64,000 nucleotides of DNA from Capitella teleta (GCA_000328365.1 KB296765.1:45460-109459), one strand, 5' to 3'. Positions 35,901-50,197 are shown, counted from the first letter of the stretch. Translations and numbers: made by a program. The notes: generated by a model not told the origin, from the sequence alone.

Positions 35901-37360
35901 TGGGCGCATTTCGGGCGCTGGTTCCAAGCGAGGCAACTTCTCATTGCGCTTAACTTCGCTCGTTTGATATCCGTCTAAATTCCGCTTTTTCTTCTTACGT
36001 TTCTCATTTTTTTCAAACATGACGCGATTCTTTGCTTGCAAGCTGTGTTGCCTGAAAAGGTCACAGTTGAAAGGTCAACCACATGATAGCCGGGACCTGA
36101 CCTCTTGCGGTAGAACTCCTGGCAGTCCTTGCTGCAGAAGCGTCCCTCGACAAACAGCTCAGATGCCGTGCCATGGGTTCCACAATTGGGGCAACATCGC
36201 ATCTCATCAGCGTTGCTTTGGTCTTGCTGGTCGTCAGCCGGGGGTAGTGGGGGCGATTGAGGCTCCTCCCCTTTGCCTTGGGAGGAGGAGGCTGCCTCCT
36301 CTTTGGCTTGGGAGGAGGAGGCTGCCTCCCCTCCACTACTGTTGAGGGGACTCTCTTGGCACTCCAGGGCATCATCTCCTTCCGCCACCAATTCCATCAC
36401 GCCAAACTCATTCATTCGGAACTATGAGATACACGTAATAAGATGATGTCCTGATGACCTTTGTGACCTACCTTGAGGTCACTGCCTGGCAGAGTGCCAA
36501 TTCCATCCTGCCACTCCATCGCTTGTGTTGGATCAAAGTCAGTCGACTCGGATGTCTTAGCGTCACCAGGAACGGTCGTCTCAGCTGAGTCGGACGATTG
36601 CTTGCTCTGGTCGTCGTCCTCATCCTCGATCTTCTCGCTGCTAGTTGAGGGGGCCACCACCAGGGGTTGAACTGGCGCTCCAATCGTCGCTTGAGGAGGC
36701 ACAACGGAGGCGATGATCTTGGTGACCTGAGGGAGCATGTTAGGTTGCAGCACCTGTGCGTTGATGGGGACCATCATTCCGCTCTGCAGTTGTCCTGAGT
36801 TGATAAGGATTTTCGGATTCAGCTTCACTTGCTGCAGACTGATGCCGTTGGTTGCTATGGCGTTGGGGGCAGGAGCAGGGAGGATCGGAACGTTTCCTTC
36901 AGGAGGAAAAAAAAAGAGAAGAAAACAGTGAAGACATTCTTGGAATGGAGGAACCAACCACTGATAACAGCAGAGGGATTAGGGGCGGGATTCAGCTTAA
37001 TTGAGCCTAAAAAGCAATCAACAGCATGTTAAAAGCGGAACAACGCAAATCAAACAACTAACCATTGGCGATGGTCAGGTGCAAGGCAGGAGCAAAACCT
37101 TGCGCCGGAACAGCAGCGATTCCCACGGAGGAAGCATTGGAAGGAGGAGGATCGCTTGGGGGTGAGGGAGGGGCCTCCCCTGCCGATGATTCGTGGGTTG
37201 AGTTGGCTTCTGAAGTCGCTGGCATGGGTCTCTGCTCTGTGTCAGCAGATCTGCTGTTTTGTGCTGAATCAGCTGAAACAACGCTGCTGTCTGCCGCTGC
37301 TGTGCTCTTTGCCTCGTTTTCTGCTAATGGCGCATCAGGCACCTTTTCCATTTCACTCAT
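32945..37360 (-). CDS. L3MBTL-family malignant brain tumour (MBT) chromatin reader
   Basis: Nuclear chromatin-compaction and repression protein that binds mono- and dimethyl-lysine on histones. Fourteen exons: 37360-37063, 37006-36959, 36896-36472, 36421-36102, 36051-35805, 35757-35523, 34889-34795, 34750-34522, 34470-34385, 34332-34004, 33944-33816, 33739-33554, 33507-33144, 33094-32945; 1046 aa. Order: Ser/Pro-rich N-terminus; FCS-type zinc finger about 333-364 (CPNCG...FCSKDC); three MBT repeats about 424-524, 525-632 and 633-735, each with an HFDGW/HFDGY-type core and a PxGW end; two C2HC fingers starting CPTPGC at about 750 and 816; C-terminal SAM domain about 968-1033. MBT2 keeps the DYW...HPVGW pocket region. 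The start ATG 37358-37360 opens [11 protein letters not shown]. The FCS-MBT3-SAM order fits Drosophila l(3)mbt and vertebrate L3MBTL1/3/4; I do not assign a single vertebrate paralogue. Confidence 0.95.
35128..35200. repeat. Short inverted repeat in an L3MBTL intron
   Basis: CTACAGAACAGGAAATTCCG (35128-35147) and GAGGAAATTTCCTGTTCTAC (35181-35200) are imperfect complements around a spacer of about 35 bp. The same core occurs near 5411. It is probably a tiny MITE or dispersed palindrome inside the long intron between exons 6 and 7. Confidence 0.6.
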
Positions 37361-37364
37361 TTTG

Positions 37365-40300
37365 CATTTAAACAAATCAGAGATTTGTAATTAATCAATG
37401 AAAGCTCTGAGGGAGGAAGAAAAAATTGTATGATTTTTTTATAAAGAATTATAATTAATTGATAAACTGACAAGTGGTATATCAATCTGGCATCTTGAAT
37501 GCAAACAACATGAGATATTATCATAATTAATTTATTATAATTACATGATGAGATCACACACATCAGGAATAAAACGACTGAAACACATCAATTTCTGCTT
37601 GACCTTCCGCAACCAACTCAATTTGATTTAAAAACTTTTCAATAGAGCACCTGCCTGATTTGCCAGCAAGAGACATGACTAGAAATAGGGGTTTAAATGC
37701 TCAAAAAGGAGAACAGGCGATATATATGAATTCTCAATATTAATTCAATTTACCAATTATGGAAGGCCTATCTAAATTATAGGCTAATTATCAAATATCA
37801 CAAATTAAAATTATTAAAAATAGCTTCCTACATAGATTGTTTAATAATGTTTCTGATTGTTTTGAACTAGTAACGTATGATAGAGGATACATCGCAAAAG
37901 ACAAATACGCCTTTTGACTCACATATTTTCAGACAATACGCTTGCTGTGGGCTAATTCCTAGATACATCAAATTTGAGAGGTTTAAAATTTCGCTTTTTT
38001 CTCGAGTTCGATTTCATAACGTCGTGATGTCATAAAAGTAATTCTCATATTGTTAACAATGGGAGCCGTCGAGTGAGCAGATCTCTTAGCACATCTTATA
38101 AAAGAAATCTCGCACTCATCTCGTTTCAAGCTATTCTGCCTGAGCAGAATAATCGTATTTTATTTTGTCTTGAATATCTTTCACAGTTGACCAAATTGTT
38201 CAAAAATGGTCTCTCGTCACTCAATAAAGCCCACAGAACCGATCTAAAAAGGTTTCGAAATGAACAGAGGTCCTCTTTGAATTACATTCAATTTGACAGT
38301 TTTACGACACTCAAACCACCAAATGTTTTATGATAAAAAAATAACAACAAAGTTGTAAGAAAAGTCATTTGACATGTTAAGAGGTTTTTTTTAATGTTTT
38401 TATCCTACCTTACTCAAGAAATGAGCAGAAAATTAGAAATTGGCTCTAGTTTTTTTGTGCCTCGACATGTTGCAAGATGCAAGCATTAGAGAGGATGGAA
38501 TTGACGCTTTTAATAAAGGTTAATTTTGTCTCAATTAAACTATATGTACTTAATTGTTAAATACTTCTTGCATGAGCCCCCATAATTAAATCTTCATAAT
38601 CCTGCATATTGAGGATCGTATTGGAACATGGCGACGGTTATTGCTGGCTAATTGCTGGCAAACAGGTGAGAAAGAAAACATTTGAGAATTTTAACCACGG
38701 ATAAATACCACGTGATGGTGAAGCAAGAAAAGTTATTGAAACCAGCAGTACTGGTCATGTTTCCCGAATCATTACTTGACCTTTGACCTCCGCGATAAGT
38801 GACCTCTGACCTTCGCGCTGACCAATCAACGCAGCGAAAATAGCGCAGAAGCCTCGTTCTGGCGAACACGGCCTCATTGATTCAAGCGATGTGAAAGTAT
38901 ATATATGTTTTTAAAAATAGCCCAAACCACATGAACAACATTTGCCATTTTGATGTACTTAATAAATGTTGCACAAATGTATACGAAGATCCGTTTGCTG
39001 GCAAAACTAAGATGGCAGTCTCCGTAAAAGACGCGCTTCAAACGTTGAAAGCGTTGGCAAAAGGAAGTTGTTGCATCGGTTGAGGCCAGGAATCGACGAA
39101 TTTCTAACAAAAAGTTTCATAAAACTAATGATAAAGTGGATGTATACATGAACTATGTATGACAAAGTGTAGAACAAACAACAATCTACCTAGAAATCAC
39201 AAAATATTAGAGGATAACGTGATTTTACCTTGGGTTTTATTTAAAATTGTCTTCTTCGAGCAATCGCCGACTGCACCAGCGCCATTGCTGTCACGAAAAA
39301 CATCATTTGCATAGACGGCGGGGGTGTGACGGAACAGCCTTCACTCAGGCTCTTCCATTCATCAAGCGTGCCTCCCTCTGCTCGACATATTTCGCATTAA
39401 AACTAATATGTTTAGCTCATCCACGTGGTATTCATCAACGCTAAGCCAATTAAATACTTTGCAAAATTAAAAAAATGCAACAACTTTGGTGTCAAATGAG
39501 CAGACAAATCCTCTAGAAGAGCATTTATGTAGCCATCCCACAATGCAATGATTTGTTGTTCATGACGTCACTGTGTTGTGTTATGATTCTCGATCAGCTG
39601 AACGAACTGCGAAGTTGTGCATATTTTTCTTTACATCCCGTGCGTTGAGGTTTTTCGTGAGTGTGCAAGTTGCATCCCGATCCTATTTATCAACATCTTC
39701 AATCTGATTTGATCCGATAGACCTATCATGCGCTGTCTTCACTTAGATTAATTGTTTCAGGTCGCTGCAGCACAGGGCGCGTAGCCTCCTGTATTCCGAC
39801 TATTCGGCTTTATAATTTCGGCTTTTGTGCACTGATTGAGTTCACTATTTATTTACGTGAGGACACTTGCGGTTACCGTGTGCATGTAACTGTGTGACAG
39901 TCGCGGTGTTTCCGATCGGCTAATTCTTAAGCTATTCAGACATAATTTTTGTAAAATTGGCTTCAGGAAATAATTATCATTATGTTCTTGGAATCCACAC
40001 GGAGTATCAGTATGATGAAAATATTAAATCTTATTTTTTTCCGTGTCCATTCCAGAATTATTGTGAATTTTTCCAAAGGTCTAGCATGGCCCTCGACAAG
40101 CAAAATTATTGCCGAGTTACTAATACTAATATGTCTACAGGTGAGGCTATAGAAGCAATACCCAACATGCATCATACATGCAGCCTATAAAATTAAAAAG
40201 GCTAAAATCTACGAACACAATTACTTAATTTACCTGTACAGAAATTAATTTACAGGTATTAATTATATTAATGTTTATTCATGAGTAAAGGACACCTGGT

Positions 40301-40435
40301 GAAGGTGCAAAGAATTCATGGAATGCACTTATTAAAAAAAATGTATGCAATTATTAGAAATTGAAATTATATGAAGAAGTAATATATATTTTATTGTTAC
40401 TAATAGTTTGATTATCCAATAAATATTTTAAAATA
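37365..40435. other. Intergenic, no gene supported
   Basis: AT-rich upstream region of L3MBTL. A plus-strand frame at 38073-38333 (86 codons) and one at 39957-40190 have no recognised domain. A dense stretch near 39590-39900 with higher GC could hold the L3MBTL or PCMTD promoter. Confidence 0.35.
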
Positions 40436-40439
40436 AAAA

Positions 40440-40938
40440 ATCAAAGAAAAAGATTACTCCGCCTCTGAAGATAGTTGCTGGCAAGACAAACCGCCACATC
40501 AAATATTTCATGAAGAACTTTCCAATTGACGGCTCACTTATGGAATAAGACTTGCACATTATCATCGACAACCAGTTGAAGTTCTCTCTCCCCCCCCACA
40601 TCACTGCCATCCAAAGCTTCTCGTACACTGGGTGTCATCAGGCGAGACTTCAAGCATCTGGATCTCGACTCATTCCTGCTGCTTTGTAAAACCAAAGTCC
40701 GGCCACTCCTGCAATGCTCATTGCGATGCCCTGTATGGAGTCCCTCATGCAAGAAAGATATCGCAATATTAGAACGTGACAAAGTACCGTTTTCTTCCTC
40801 TACGTCTCATGAAACTTGGCATCCCGACCCTCGAATACCGAAGACTTCGATCTGATCTGCTAGAAGTATTCAAAATGCTACGTGGTTACACCCTCATGAT
40901 CCCTCTCAGCTTGCAATATAACCCACCACTCATTAAAC
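40440..40938 (+). mobile_element. Degraded LINE RT C-terminal fragment
   Basis: Reading between frames gives 'LHIIIDNQLKFSLPPHI', 'LDSFLLLCKTKVRPLLQCS', 'WSPSCKKDIAILERDKV' and 'LMKLGIPTLEYRRLRSDLLEVFKMLRG'. This is the post-catalytic region of a non-LTR polymerase. Several frameshifts. It is cut at its 3' side by the hAT terminus at 40939. Confidence 0.75.
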
Positions 40939-42230
40939 CAGGGGTCGGCAACCTCTGGCCCTGGGGCCAGATGTGGCCCCCGAAGGTCTCTGACCTGGCC
41001 CCCAGGCCTCCAATGTTTAATAGTTGCCCTCCGATTAATATATTGAAATAATAAATTTAAATTAAAGAACTCTAGATTGTTCAGAAATATCAAGTTAGTT
41101 TAAACACGCCTTCTCCCTGGCTTTTGACGAGAGCACCGATGTTAAGGATATGGCTCAGCTTTGTGTTGTCGTTCGTGGCGTCACCTCTGCATTTGACGTT
41201 CACGAAGAGCTTATACCATTGAAGGACACCACGACAGGCCGTGATGTGTGCGATGCATGTGATGACCTTGACCTGTCAAAATTAGTGTCCGTGACCACAG
41301 ACAGGGCTCCTGCAATGGTGGGGGAGAAAAAAGGTGCTGCTTCCCTCATCATTCAGCATTGTGGGAAAGCTGGCTTCAACCAGGAGATTGTGAAGTTGCA
41401 CTGCATCATCAGGAAGCTCTTTGTGCAAAGTCCGCTTATTCAACGTGATGAGTGTTGTGGTGAAGAGCGTTAACGCCATCCTATCTGGCAGTCTTAAGCA
41501 CCGACAGTTCCAGGCACTGCTTGAGGAGGCCCTCGCAAACTGACCTGGTTTACTTTTGTGATGTTCGGTGGCTGAGCAGGGGCAACATGCTAGCTCGAGT
41601 GTGTGAGCTGCACGTGGAGATCGGTACCTTCCTTGCCCAGAAGAAGCTTCCCAACGCTGCCCTCTTCACCGACCCATTGTGGATCCCTCAGCTGACTTTA
41701 CTCGCCGACCTGACTGGCCACTTGAGCTGCCTGAATCGTTCAATTCAAGGAAAAGACATTCTCGTGACCAAGATGAGCGCTGCCTTTCAAGCTTTTCAAG
41801 TGAAGCTGCTCTTGTGGGACAGCCATTTCAGCCGCCAGGAGACATCGCATTTTCCCTTCCTGAATACACATGACGCAGAACATGTGGAGTTTGGCCTCAG
41901 ATGGACCACTGCAGTGCAATGAGGAACTCAAGTCGAAATGGTTGCAGTTGAATCCATTGCTCTCTGTGCGTGACCACCTTCTTCCCAACCACACCTACGC
42001 GGCGTACGTGTTTAGTCAGTGATGGCAGCACCTGTCGATATGAGCAGCTGTTTTCTGTGATGAAAAACACCAAGTCCAAATTGAGATCGCAGCTCACTGA
42101 TTGGCACCTAAATGACATAATGCTACTGTCCAATTGTTTGATTGAAGCTAATGTAGATTGACTTGTGTTGGCAAAGGCCCAACGCCAAGCCTCGCATTAA
42201 ATTTAATAAATGATGTCATTCTTTCATGTT
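40939..42230 (+). mobile_element. hAT transposon fossil (GTF2IRD2/Charlie-like transposase)
   Basis: It begins with CAGGGGTCGGCAACCT, a typical hAT terminal repeat. Transposase pieces follow on the plus strand: 'FSLAFDESTDVKDMAQLC', 'DLSKLVSVTTDRAPAMVG', 'VKLHCIIRKLF', 'DVRWLSRGNMLARVCELHVE' and the C-terminal dimerisation end 'CRYEQLFSVMKNTKSKLRSQ' to 'LAKAQRQASH', with a stop at 42196-42198. Frames change at least three times and an ATG-proximal N-terminus is missing, so it is dead. I could not find the right-hand inverted repeat or the 8-bp target duplication. Confidence 0.85.
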
Positions 42231-42234
42231 CTTT

Positions 42235-44451
<2,217 letters not shown>

Positions 44452-44454
44452 AGC

Positions 44455-45300
44455 AAAGGGAAACTATGCATTGGTGCTCAGTGAACTTTGAACTCAAGGA
44501 TTGTGCTTGCGACTAATCTATGATATTCCCTGTGTGTGTCGTGGTTGAGCTCCGTTTGCAAGAGCACTCATTACGCAATCTCCTCAAACAAATTGAATTC
44601 TATCCAATCAGAATACGATGAATCATCGCTAAACCAATTTTCTCTTAATCTATAAGACTTGCTGTGTGTGACAGTGAATATATATTATTTCTCTTTTTCT
44701 GTGTGTGATCATTAATCTACACTTTCTCTCATGAATCTTTGCTGTAGCTTTTCGTGCGTGTTTTCAGTGAGTGTATGCATGGATCACACCAACAGACACT
44801 GATTTCTCTTATGTATTCCATATCATTATAATATGTTATTAAGAATGCTTCTGGTGTTTCAAATTGCTTTTCTGGTTGTTTAGGATTCTCAACTCTGAAC
44901 AATGATATTTTCATTTAAAACTATTTAAGCACAATATTTGGTATCTTTTTGAGATTTCGTAGTTTACTAATCGTGTGCAGCAGTCAGTCCTTGCGCAAAT
45001 GCAACATCATTGGGAAAAAAAAGAAGTCTTGAGAACGATTTATTGTACAGGGCAATTTTGCTGCATTTTATTTGCTATCAGGAAGCTTAGAACGAAAATA
45101 GGACATATCGTTTTTCATAATGATGTAATTGGTATTGTGTTGCAAAAGTTTCCATATGGGGATTCATATATATTTCTAAATACGAATATTTTTTTTTTTT
45201 TGCGTTTGGAAATAATGTTGCGTATCAAAAGAAAAAAAAGAATAAGAGAAACCAACAGGGAACATGTTTGATGATCATTCGCTGCATAAGATGTAAGTGC
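44455..45300. other. Probable 3' UTR and downstream flank of PCMTD
   Basis: AT-rich, with no independent coding sequence seen. The nearest canonical AATAAA in PCMTD orientation is at 45553. Confidence 0.4.
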
Positions 45301-45313
45301 ACTTTGCATTTCA

Positions 45314-45387
45314 TCAGAGGTCAAAGTTCGTGTGGCATCAGAGGTCAAAGTTCGTGTGGCATCAGAGGTCAAAGTTCATGTGGCATC
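45314..45387 (+). repeat. Three 24-bp repeats each with a DR1-type nuclear receptor site
   Basis: AGGTCA starts at 45318, 45342 and 45366. Each is followed by A and AGTTCG or AGTTCA, giving AGGTCA-A-AGTTCA-like direct repeats with spacing one. They are located about 0.9 kb downstream of the PCMTD stop codon. Confidence 0.85.
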
Positions 45388-45654
45388 TGTGAGTATTACC
45401 GACTATGCAACACGATATCCAAGTCCACGTGCGCACCCATCACAATCACATGCTAACAATTGAAGGCAAAGTGCGTGATGCATGTAATACGTGTTGTGCA
45501 CGGACTTTGTATCGAGTGAACATTGTGGTCCACCTAACAATACTAGTATATCAATAAATAAAAAAACAACCTTATGAGTAAGCTCAATATTGTACCAAGC
45601 AAATCAGCTGCATCTTATTTACCACGAGAAATCTCTAAATGAGCCGGTATCACG

Positions 45655-45790
45655 GGATAGGGAGTGCCTGTTAGACGCTTCCAAGGCCTTCGATCGGCTC
45701 GATTATGCGCGTCTCTGTATGCTGAACTGATGAAGAGGGAACTTTGCCTACTGGTCACAAGGCTCAGTACACGCATCAGGAGACTAATGT
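45655..45790 (+). mobile_element. Tiny LINE RT fragment
   Basis: The plus strand reads 'RECLLDASKAFDRLDYARLC', then in another frame 'LMKRELCLLVTRL'. This is the catalytic-Asp block of the same LINE group as LINE A. It is truncated at both ends with one frameshift. Confidence 0.75.
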
Positions 45791-45984
45791 GCGATCTCTG
45801 AATGGAAGCACATATCTACCTAATGTGTCAAATATCCTCATTGCAGGTTTAATCTTAATATTTATATTGAATTTGGCAGCATTAGTTTTACATTACTCAG
45901 AGTTTCTCCTCGACAGCATACCACAAATGCAAGCTTCATCCAATCATCTATGGAGGTACACTCATTGTATTTCTCAGTGGTGAT

Positions 45985-46198
45985 AATTCTTCGGTGACTC
46001 TGCAGTGCTGCCCAACTGCGTAACAAGGCCGGGCGCTGTGTACTACTGTCTATGGTGGTATGCAGGATAAAGAACCCTTGGGATTTATCGATAAGAGTAG
46101 GGGGAAACCCCGGTCCCGGGCCTTCTGTTCTGGCGCCCGTATCACCCGAACGGGTTGGGTGGAGCCGTAAAACCTCAATCACTCACTCACTCACTCAC
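45985..46198 (+). mobile_element. 5'-truncated SINE with 13-bp target duplication
   Basis: Third copy of the SINE, here on the plus strand. It lacks the tRNA head, and its body begins near CTGCAGTGCTGCCCAACTGCG. The (CACT)n tail is at 46178-46198. It is flanked by TCTCAGTGGTGAT at 45972-45984 and again at 46199-46211. This perfect 13-bp duplication proves retroposition and fixes both ends. Confidence 0.92.
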
Positions 46199-46559
46199 TC
46201 TCAGTGGTGATCGGAGCTTAGAATGCTTTGTCCCATTGTCACGTGATTGAGTGAAGATCAATGCAGTCGTATAACTGCATATAGCCATAATCTGGGGATG
46301 ATCTAATTACCAATATAGAGTCTTGGAACGAGACTAGCTGTCGTACAGACCTCTTTTGTCAACTTTTGCCGAACTACAAAACCGGGCGATGCATTCCAAG
46401 CCAGAGCGCAAAAAACCTACCATATTCGTGTAAATCTAGTTGAGTGCATCTATGATTTGATCCCCCAAATTTGAGATAAATGTTTTTCAATTTACGTACA
46501 GTGATAAGTGTCATTATAAGTGATAGCCTGTGATGACACAGCCATCATTGTGATGTGAC

Positions 46560-46798
46560 CAGCCGTGGTTTATCACTGCTTGAACCATTCCACACACATT
46601 GAAGTCGTTTGTGAATCGTGTCCATTACAGAGTTCTGTGATGCCATGGACCAATCAGATCAGCGGAGCTTCGTCACGTGATTCATCCATTTCATTCGCGC
46701 CAATATTTCCGTTTTCTTCTTATTCTCCTTCGCTGAGCTGCTCAACGCAAATCTCTCATCAACTGCAACTTTCATTCAATACTCTTCGGTAAGTCTCG
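46560..46798 (+). other. Candidate untranslated first exon
   Basis: A stretch with ...CATTCAATACTCTTCG ends at a strong donor (G|GTAAGT at 46799). It is preceded by CACGTGATT and a CCAAT-like box. It could be a distal alternative first exon of the stathmin gene 4 kb downstream, but that is inference. Confidence 0.25.
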
Positions 46799-46799
46799 A

Positions 46800-48770
46800 T
46801 GTTTGACTTTCAAGCGATTCTTGCGTTTTAGTGTTCTTTCAATGAACTGCCAGCGTCTCGTCTGTTATGTAAGTGAATTAGACTCCTGTCACTCGGTGAC
46901 ATCAGCCTATCAGGGGAACTGACGCACAGTGACTGAGTGAGTGAGTGACACACCATCATGACGATGTGACCATCCACTGAAAAAGTCCTCACGAAATTCG
47001 AACCCAGGGAAGCCCTCTTTGTCATTTGTCCTTAAAACACGCCCTTCGGAAAATGACGTCATTCTCAAAGTTCTTAGTCTCCACAAACGCATGGGCCTCA
47101 AAAAGGTCATGCTAGTGTTATGGAACTTATGACATAACATGATAACTAACTGTTCTGTGTTCACCCTATATGGCCTATTCTAGTATTAAATTATTCTGTA
47201 TTAATCTATAAATTATTGTGACTAATTGTGACCATTCTCGTTGTCAGTGTGGTTGTGAGTGCGTGTGCACTGACAGTTACCATGGTTCAGGGATGTGATT
47301 GCTCCAGTTTATTCTGGAAATCCGTTTTGTTGTGGTCTGATTGGGTCATTCTTGAGATCGATGCAAATCATGTGTCGAGCGGGCGACCGACACTCGGGGA
47401 AATTGCAGGAATGAGTCCGCTGGAAATGGCTGGTGAGCGACATTTAGCAGGCTAATATATTATATAGCGCTTCCAATAGCGAAAATTCAATTTCAGCATT
47501 TGCAAAACCACCGTAAAATAGATATTGGATACCTTCTGGGAGCACTTGTCAAATAACCCCGGACCCTAAATCATGCAATTGGGGGAGGTCCCGCCATTGC
47601 TCTAAAAAGGGCACTATGATTTTTTAGGGGTATAGACAAAAATAGGGTTTTTATTTTTGGGAACCACCTTCTGTAAAGTATTACATATCTTCTTTAGGTT
47701 CTTTCGACTGTTGAAAAAGGATATTAACTTGACTGTTAAGAATCGTTCCCAGTGGGAAGGGTTACCGGGAACTAATAATTACAATGATGAATTGAAATTT
47801 TGAGTTTTCAGACTTCATAGTTAGTTTCAGTATAGACTTTCTTGTAACATGTCATTCATGAGGTGACCTTTATTCTTTCCCTCCCGCTCAACATCCTTAC
47901 CAGTTTTCACATTTACCGGCAATGGCTTCTGTTCCACAAGATTCAATTGCTTTTAACTTGCTCAATTAAAGCACCGTCATTCGTTGTTCTTTGGATTTCC
48001 ATTCCGTCGAGGATCACTGCAGAATCTGGCAGCCGCTGAAAGATTCAAATCAACATAATAAATATTCTTTGTCTATTATTTTGTCCTATGGCCATTGGCT
48101 ACAGTACATTTGTTCCTGACTTCATTTTATCATTCAGTATAGTCAAATTTTCCATTTTTCTGCCCTTTTATTAACTTTTCATTCTGCATTTTGGGTTCTC
48201 AGAAATGCTCAACATCCTATTTTGGCATCCTTGATTTGAAATTTTTCCTGGGGGAGCATGCCCCGCACCTCCATAGCTTTGGGTGCCTTAGGCACCATTT
48301 TACTTGTGCAAAATATTTTCAGGTTTTTTCTTCGAAAGTCAATAACATCCCTGATGGTTACTCAGTCAGAACTACCGCCTGCACTGAATCATTTCAAAGT
48401 TTCAAAATAAGATGAGCAAATTTCTCTGCAATAATTGAACACCAGTGTAGCTTTGATATGCTCTTGTTTCATTTTCAACGTTTTTGTTTCTATCGTGCCG
48501 ATCGCGCGCGCGAACTTTTTATCCAGGCAGGTGGTTCCGTAGATCTACGCGGGTGATTGAATCACCCGCCGGGCGGGCGACTTGCGCGGGCGTGGGCGGG
48601 CGGTCGCCCGCGCTTCGTTTCAGGTCTGGGGTAGGAAACACACCCTATTCAAAAGAAAAGAGGGCTACAGTCAGACCCTGTTAATCCGACAGATCGTTAT
48701 ACCTCATGTATTTAGCCAGCGCGTCCTTCAGAGGCCGAGTGTGGTTTGCAGCTGATTGGTCGGAGAAGAA
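46800..48770. other. No gene seen
   Basis: Intergenic. A frame at 47310-47440 ending at GCTG|GTGAGC is exon-like but unrecognised. A perfect-arm palindrome GCGGGTGATTGAATCACCCG (48549-48568) is followed by GC-rich inverted pieces GCGGGCGA / TCGCCCGC, near 48573 and 48604. Confidence 0.35.
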
Positions 48771-49205
48771 GATGATCATTTGAATAATTAAAATGTTGGC
48801 AAGATGATCATTTGAATAATTAAAATGTTGGCAAGATGATCATTTGAATAATTAAAATGTTGGCAAGATGATCATTTGAATAATTAAAATGTTGGCAAGA
48901 TGATCATTTGAATAATTAAAATGTTGGCAAGATGATCATTTGAATAATTAAAATGTTGGTAAGATGATCATTTGAATAATTGAAATGTTGGTAAGATAAT
49001 TATTTGAATAATTGAAATGCTGGCAAGATAATCATTTGAGTTATTAAAATGTTGGCAAGATAATTATTTGAATAATTAAATGTTGACAAGATAATCATCT
49101 GAATAATAAAATGTTGGCAAGATAATCATTTGCACAATTAAGATGTTGGCAAGATAATAATTTGCACAGTTAAAATGTTGACGAGATAATCATTTGCACA
49201 GAGTA
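48771..49205. repeat. 32-bp AT-rich minisatellite, about 13 units
   Basis: Unit GATGATCATTTGAATAATTA plus AAATGTTGGCAA. The first six or so units are nearly identical and the units decay progressively toward the right end. This gradient fits expansion at the left edge. Confidence 0.92.
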
Positions 49206-49209
49206 TCAA

Positions 49210-50080
49210 ACTACATTGTTCTCCGATGACAATAGCTGCAGAATGTCAACAGTTGTGAAAATGGAGCCATTCCTTTAGAACTGTTGACAATCAGCACCAG
49301 TTAGCCATTTGTGTTATTACATAATCCCCCGCTGATAGCCAGTGAAGTGGGTTGTACGTCACTGGCGCATGACCTTTCTCTTTGACGTCACAAAAGTGAA
49401 TTGTTATCCATGTGGAGTTTGTGTCCAATAATTGCACCAATCAACCAACACAAACTCATCAGAGCTAATTGTGACACCGCATGAAATGTAGATAGGTTGC
49501 CATGTTTTTTGGGGGCCAAATCTCATCAGTTGAGGAGTCCGTTTCAAAAGGATCTAAATCTTCCCGAGTGAACTGCGCGGAATGCGTATCCATGCTTAAG
49601 TTCCTGCAATAACGACTATAGTGACTTATGTAATGTGCAACAGGTGAACATGCGAACGGCGTATTGTCCGTCAGCTGCTCAGTCCATTCATAATCGTGGC
49701 AGGAAAGTGAGATCATTAGAAGCTATTCTATTTTTTCTCAAATGACAAAGCGAGTTATTGTGATGCATGTTGACGCCTTGAAGGATCCTCCTCTGACGTC
49801 ATGCAGGGTGTGTTGCAACGGTCGCGCTGATTGGCTGTGTGTTTGCTGTTCTGAATGAACTGGTTGTCGACCTCAACAGGGTCTGTATTCTCAGCCAGAT
49901 GATCAGCAGCATATGTTATGTAATGTTATATGACCTTTAACCTCTTCAGTTGACGATGTTTATACCTGTTTAATGATGACCGCGGCCACTTTGTCATGTG
50001 GTCTCGTTTTGCGATTATTGGCCGCAATGCTCCGTTCATTGCGACGCTCATAAAAGTTCCTTCGTCACGTGCAGCAAACA
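49210..50080. other. No gene seen; upstream of stathmin
   Basis: Intergenic DNA with scattered TGACGTCA or TGACGTCA-like sites (near 49384 and 49794) that anticipate the CRE cluster that follows. Confidence 0.4.
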
Positions 50081-50085
50081 TATGA

Positions 50086-50197
50086 TGACGTCACTTGCAG
50101 CAAACATATGATGACGTCACTTGCAGCAAACATATGCTGACGTCACTTGCAGCAAACATATGATGACGTCACTTGCAGCAAACATATGATGACGTCA
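50086..50197. promoter_or_regulatory. Tandem cluster of five perfect CRE palindromes
   Basis: TGACGTCA occurs at 50086, 50112, 50138, 50164 and 50190, exactly 26 bp apart, inside a repeat whose spacer is CTTGCAGCAAACATATGA. This is the full CREB/ATF consensus, repeated at about 2.5 helical turns. It lies some 400-500 bp upstream of the putative stathmin first exon end and 0.6 kb before its ATG. Regulatory action is inferred from motif and position only. Confidence 0.75.

Noticed and set aside
38073-38333. 86-codon AT-rich plus-strand frame
   Set aside because: No domain; could be chance or a fossil; not enough to call a gene.
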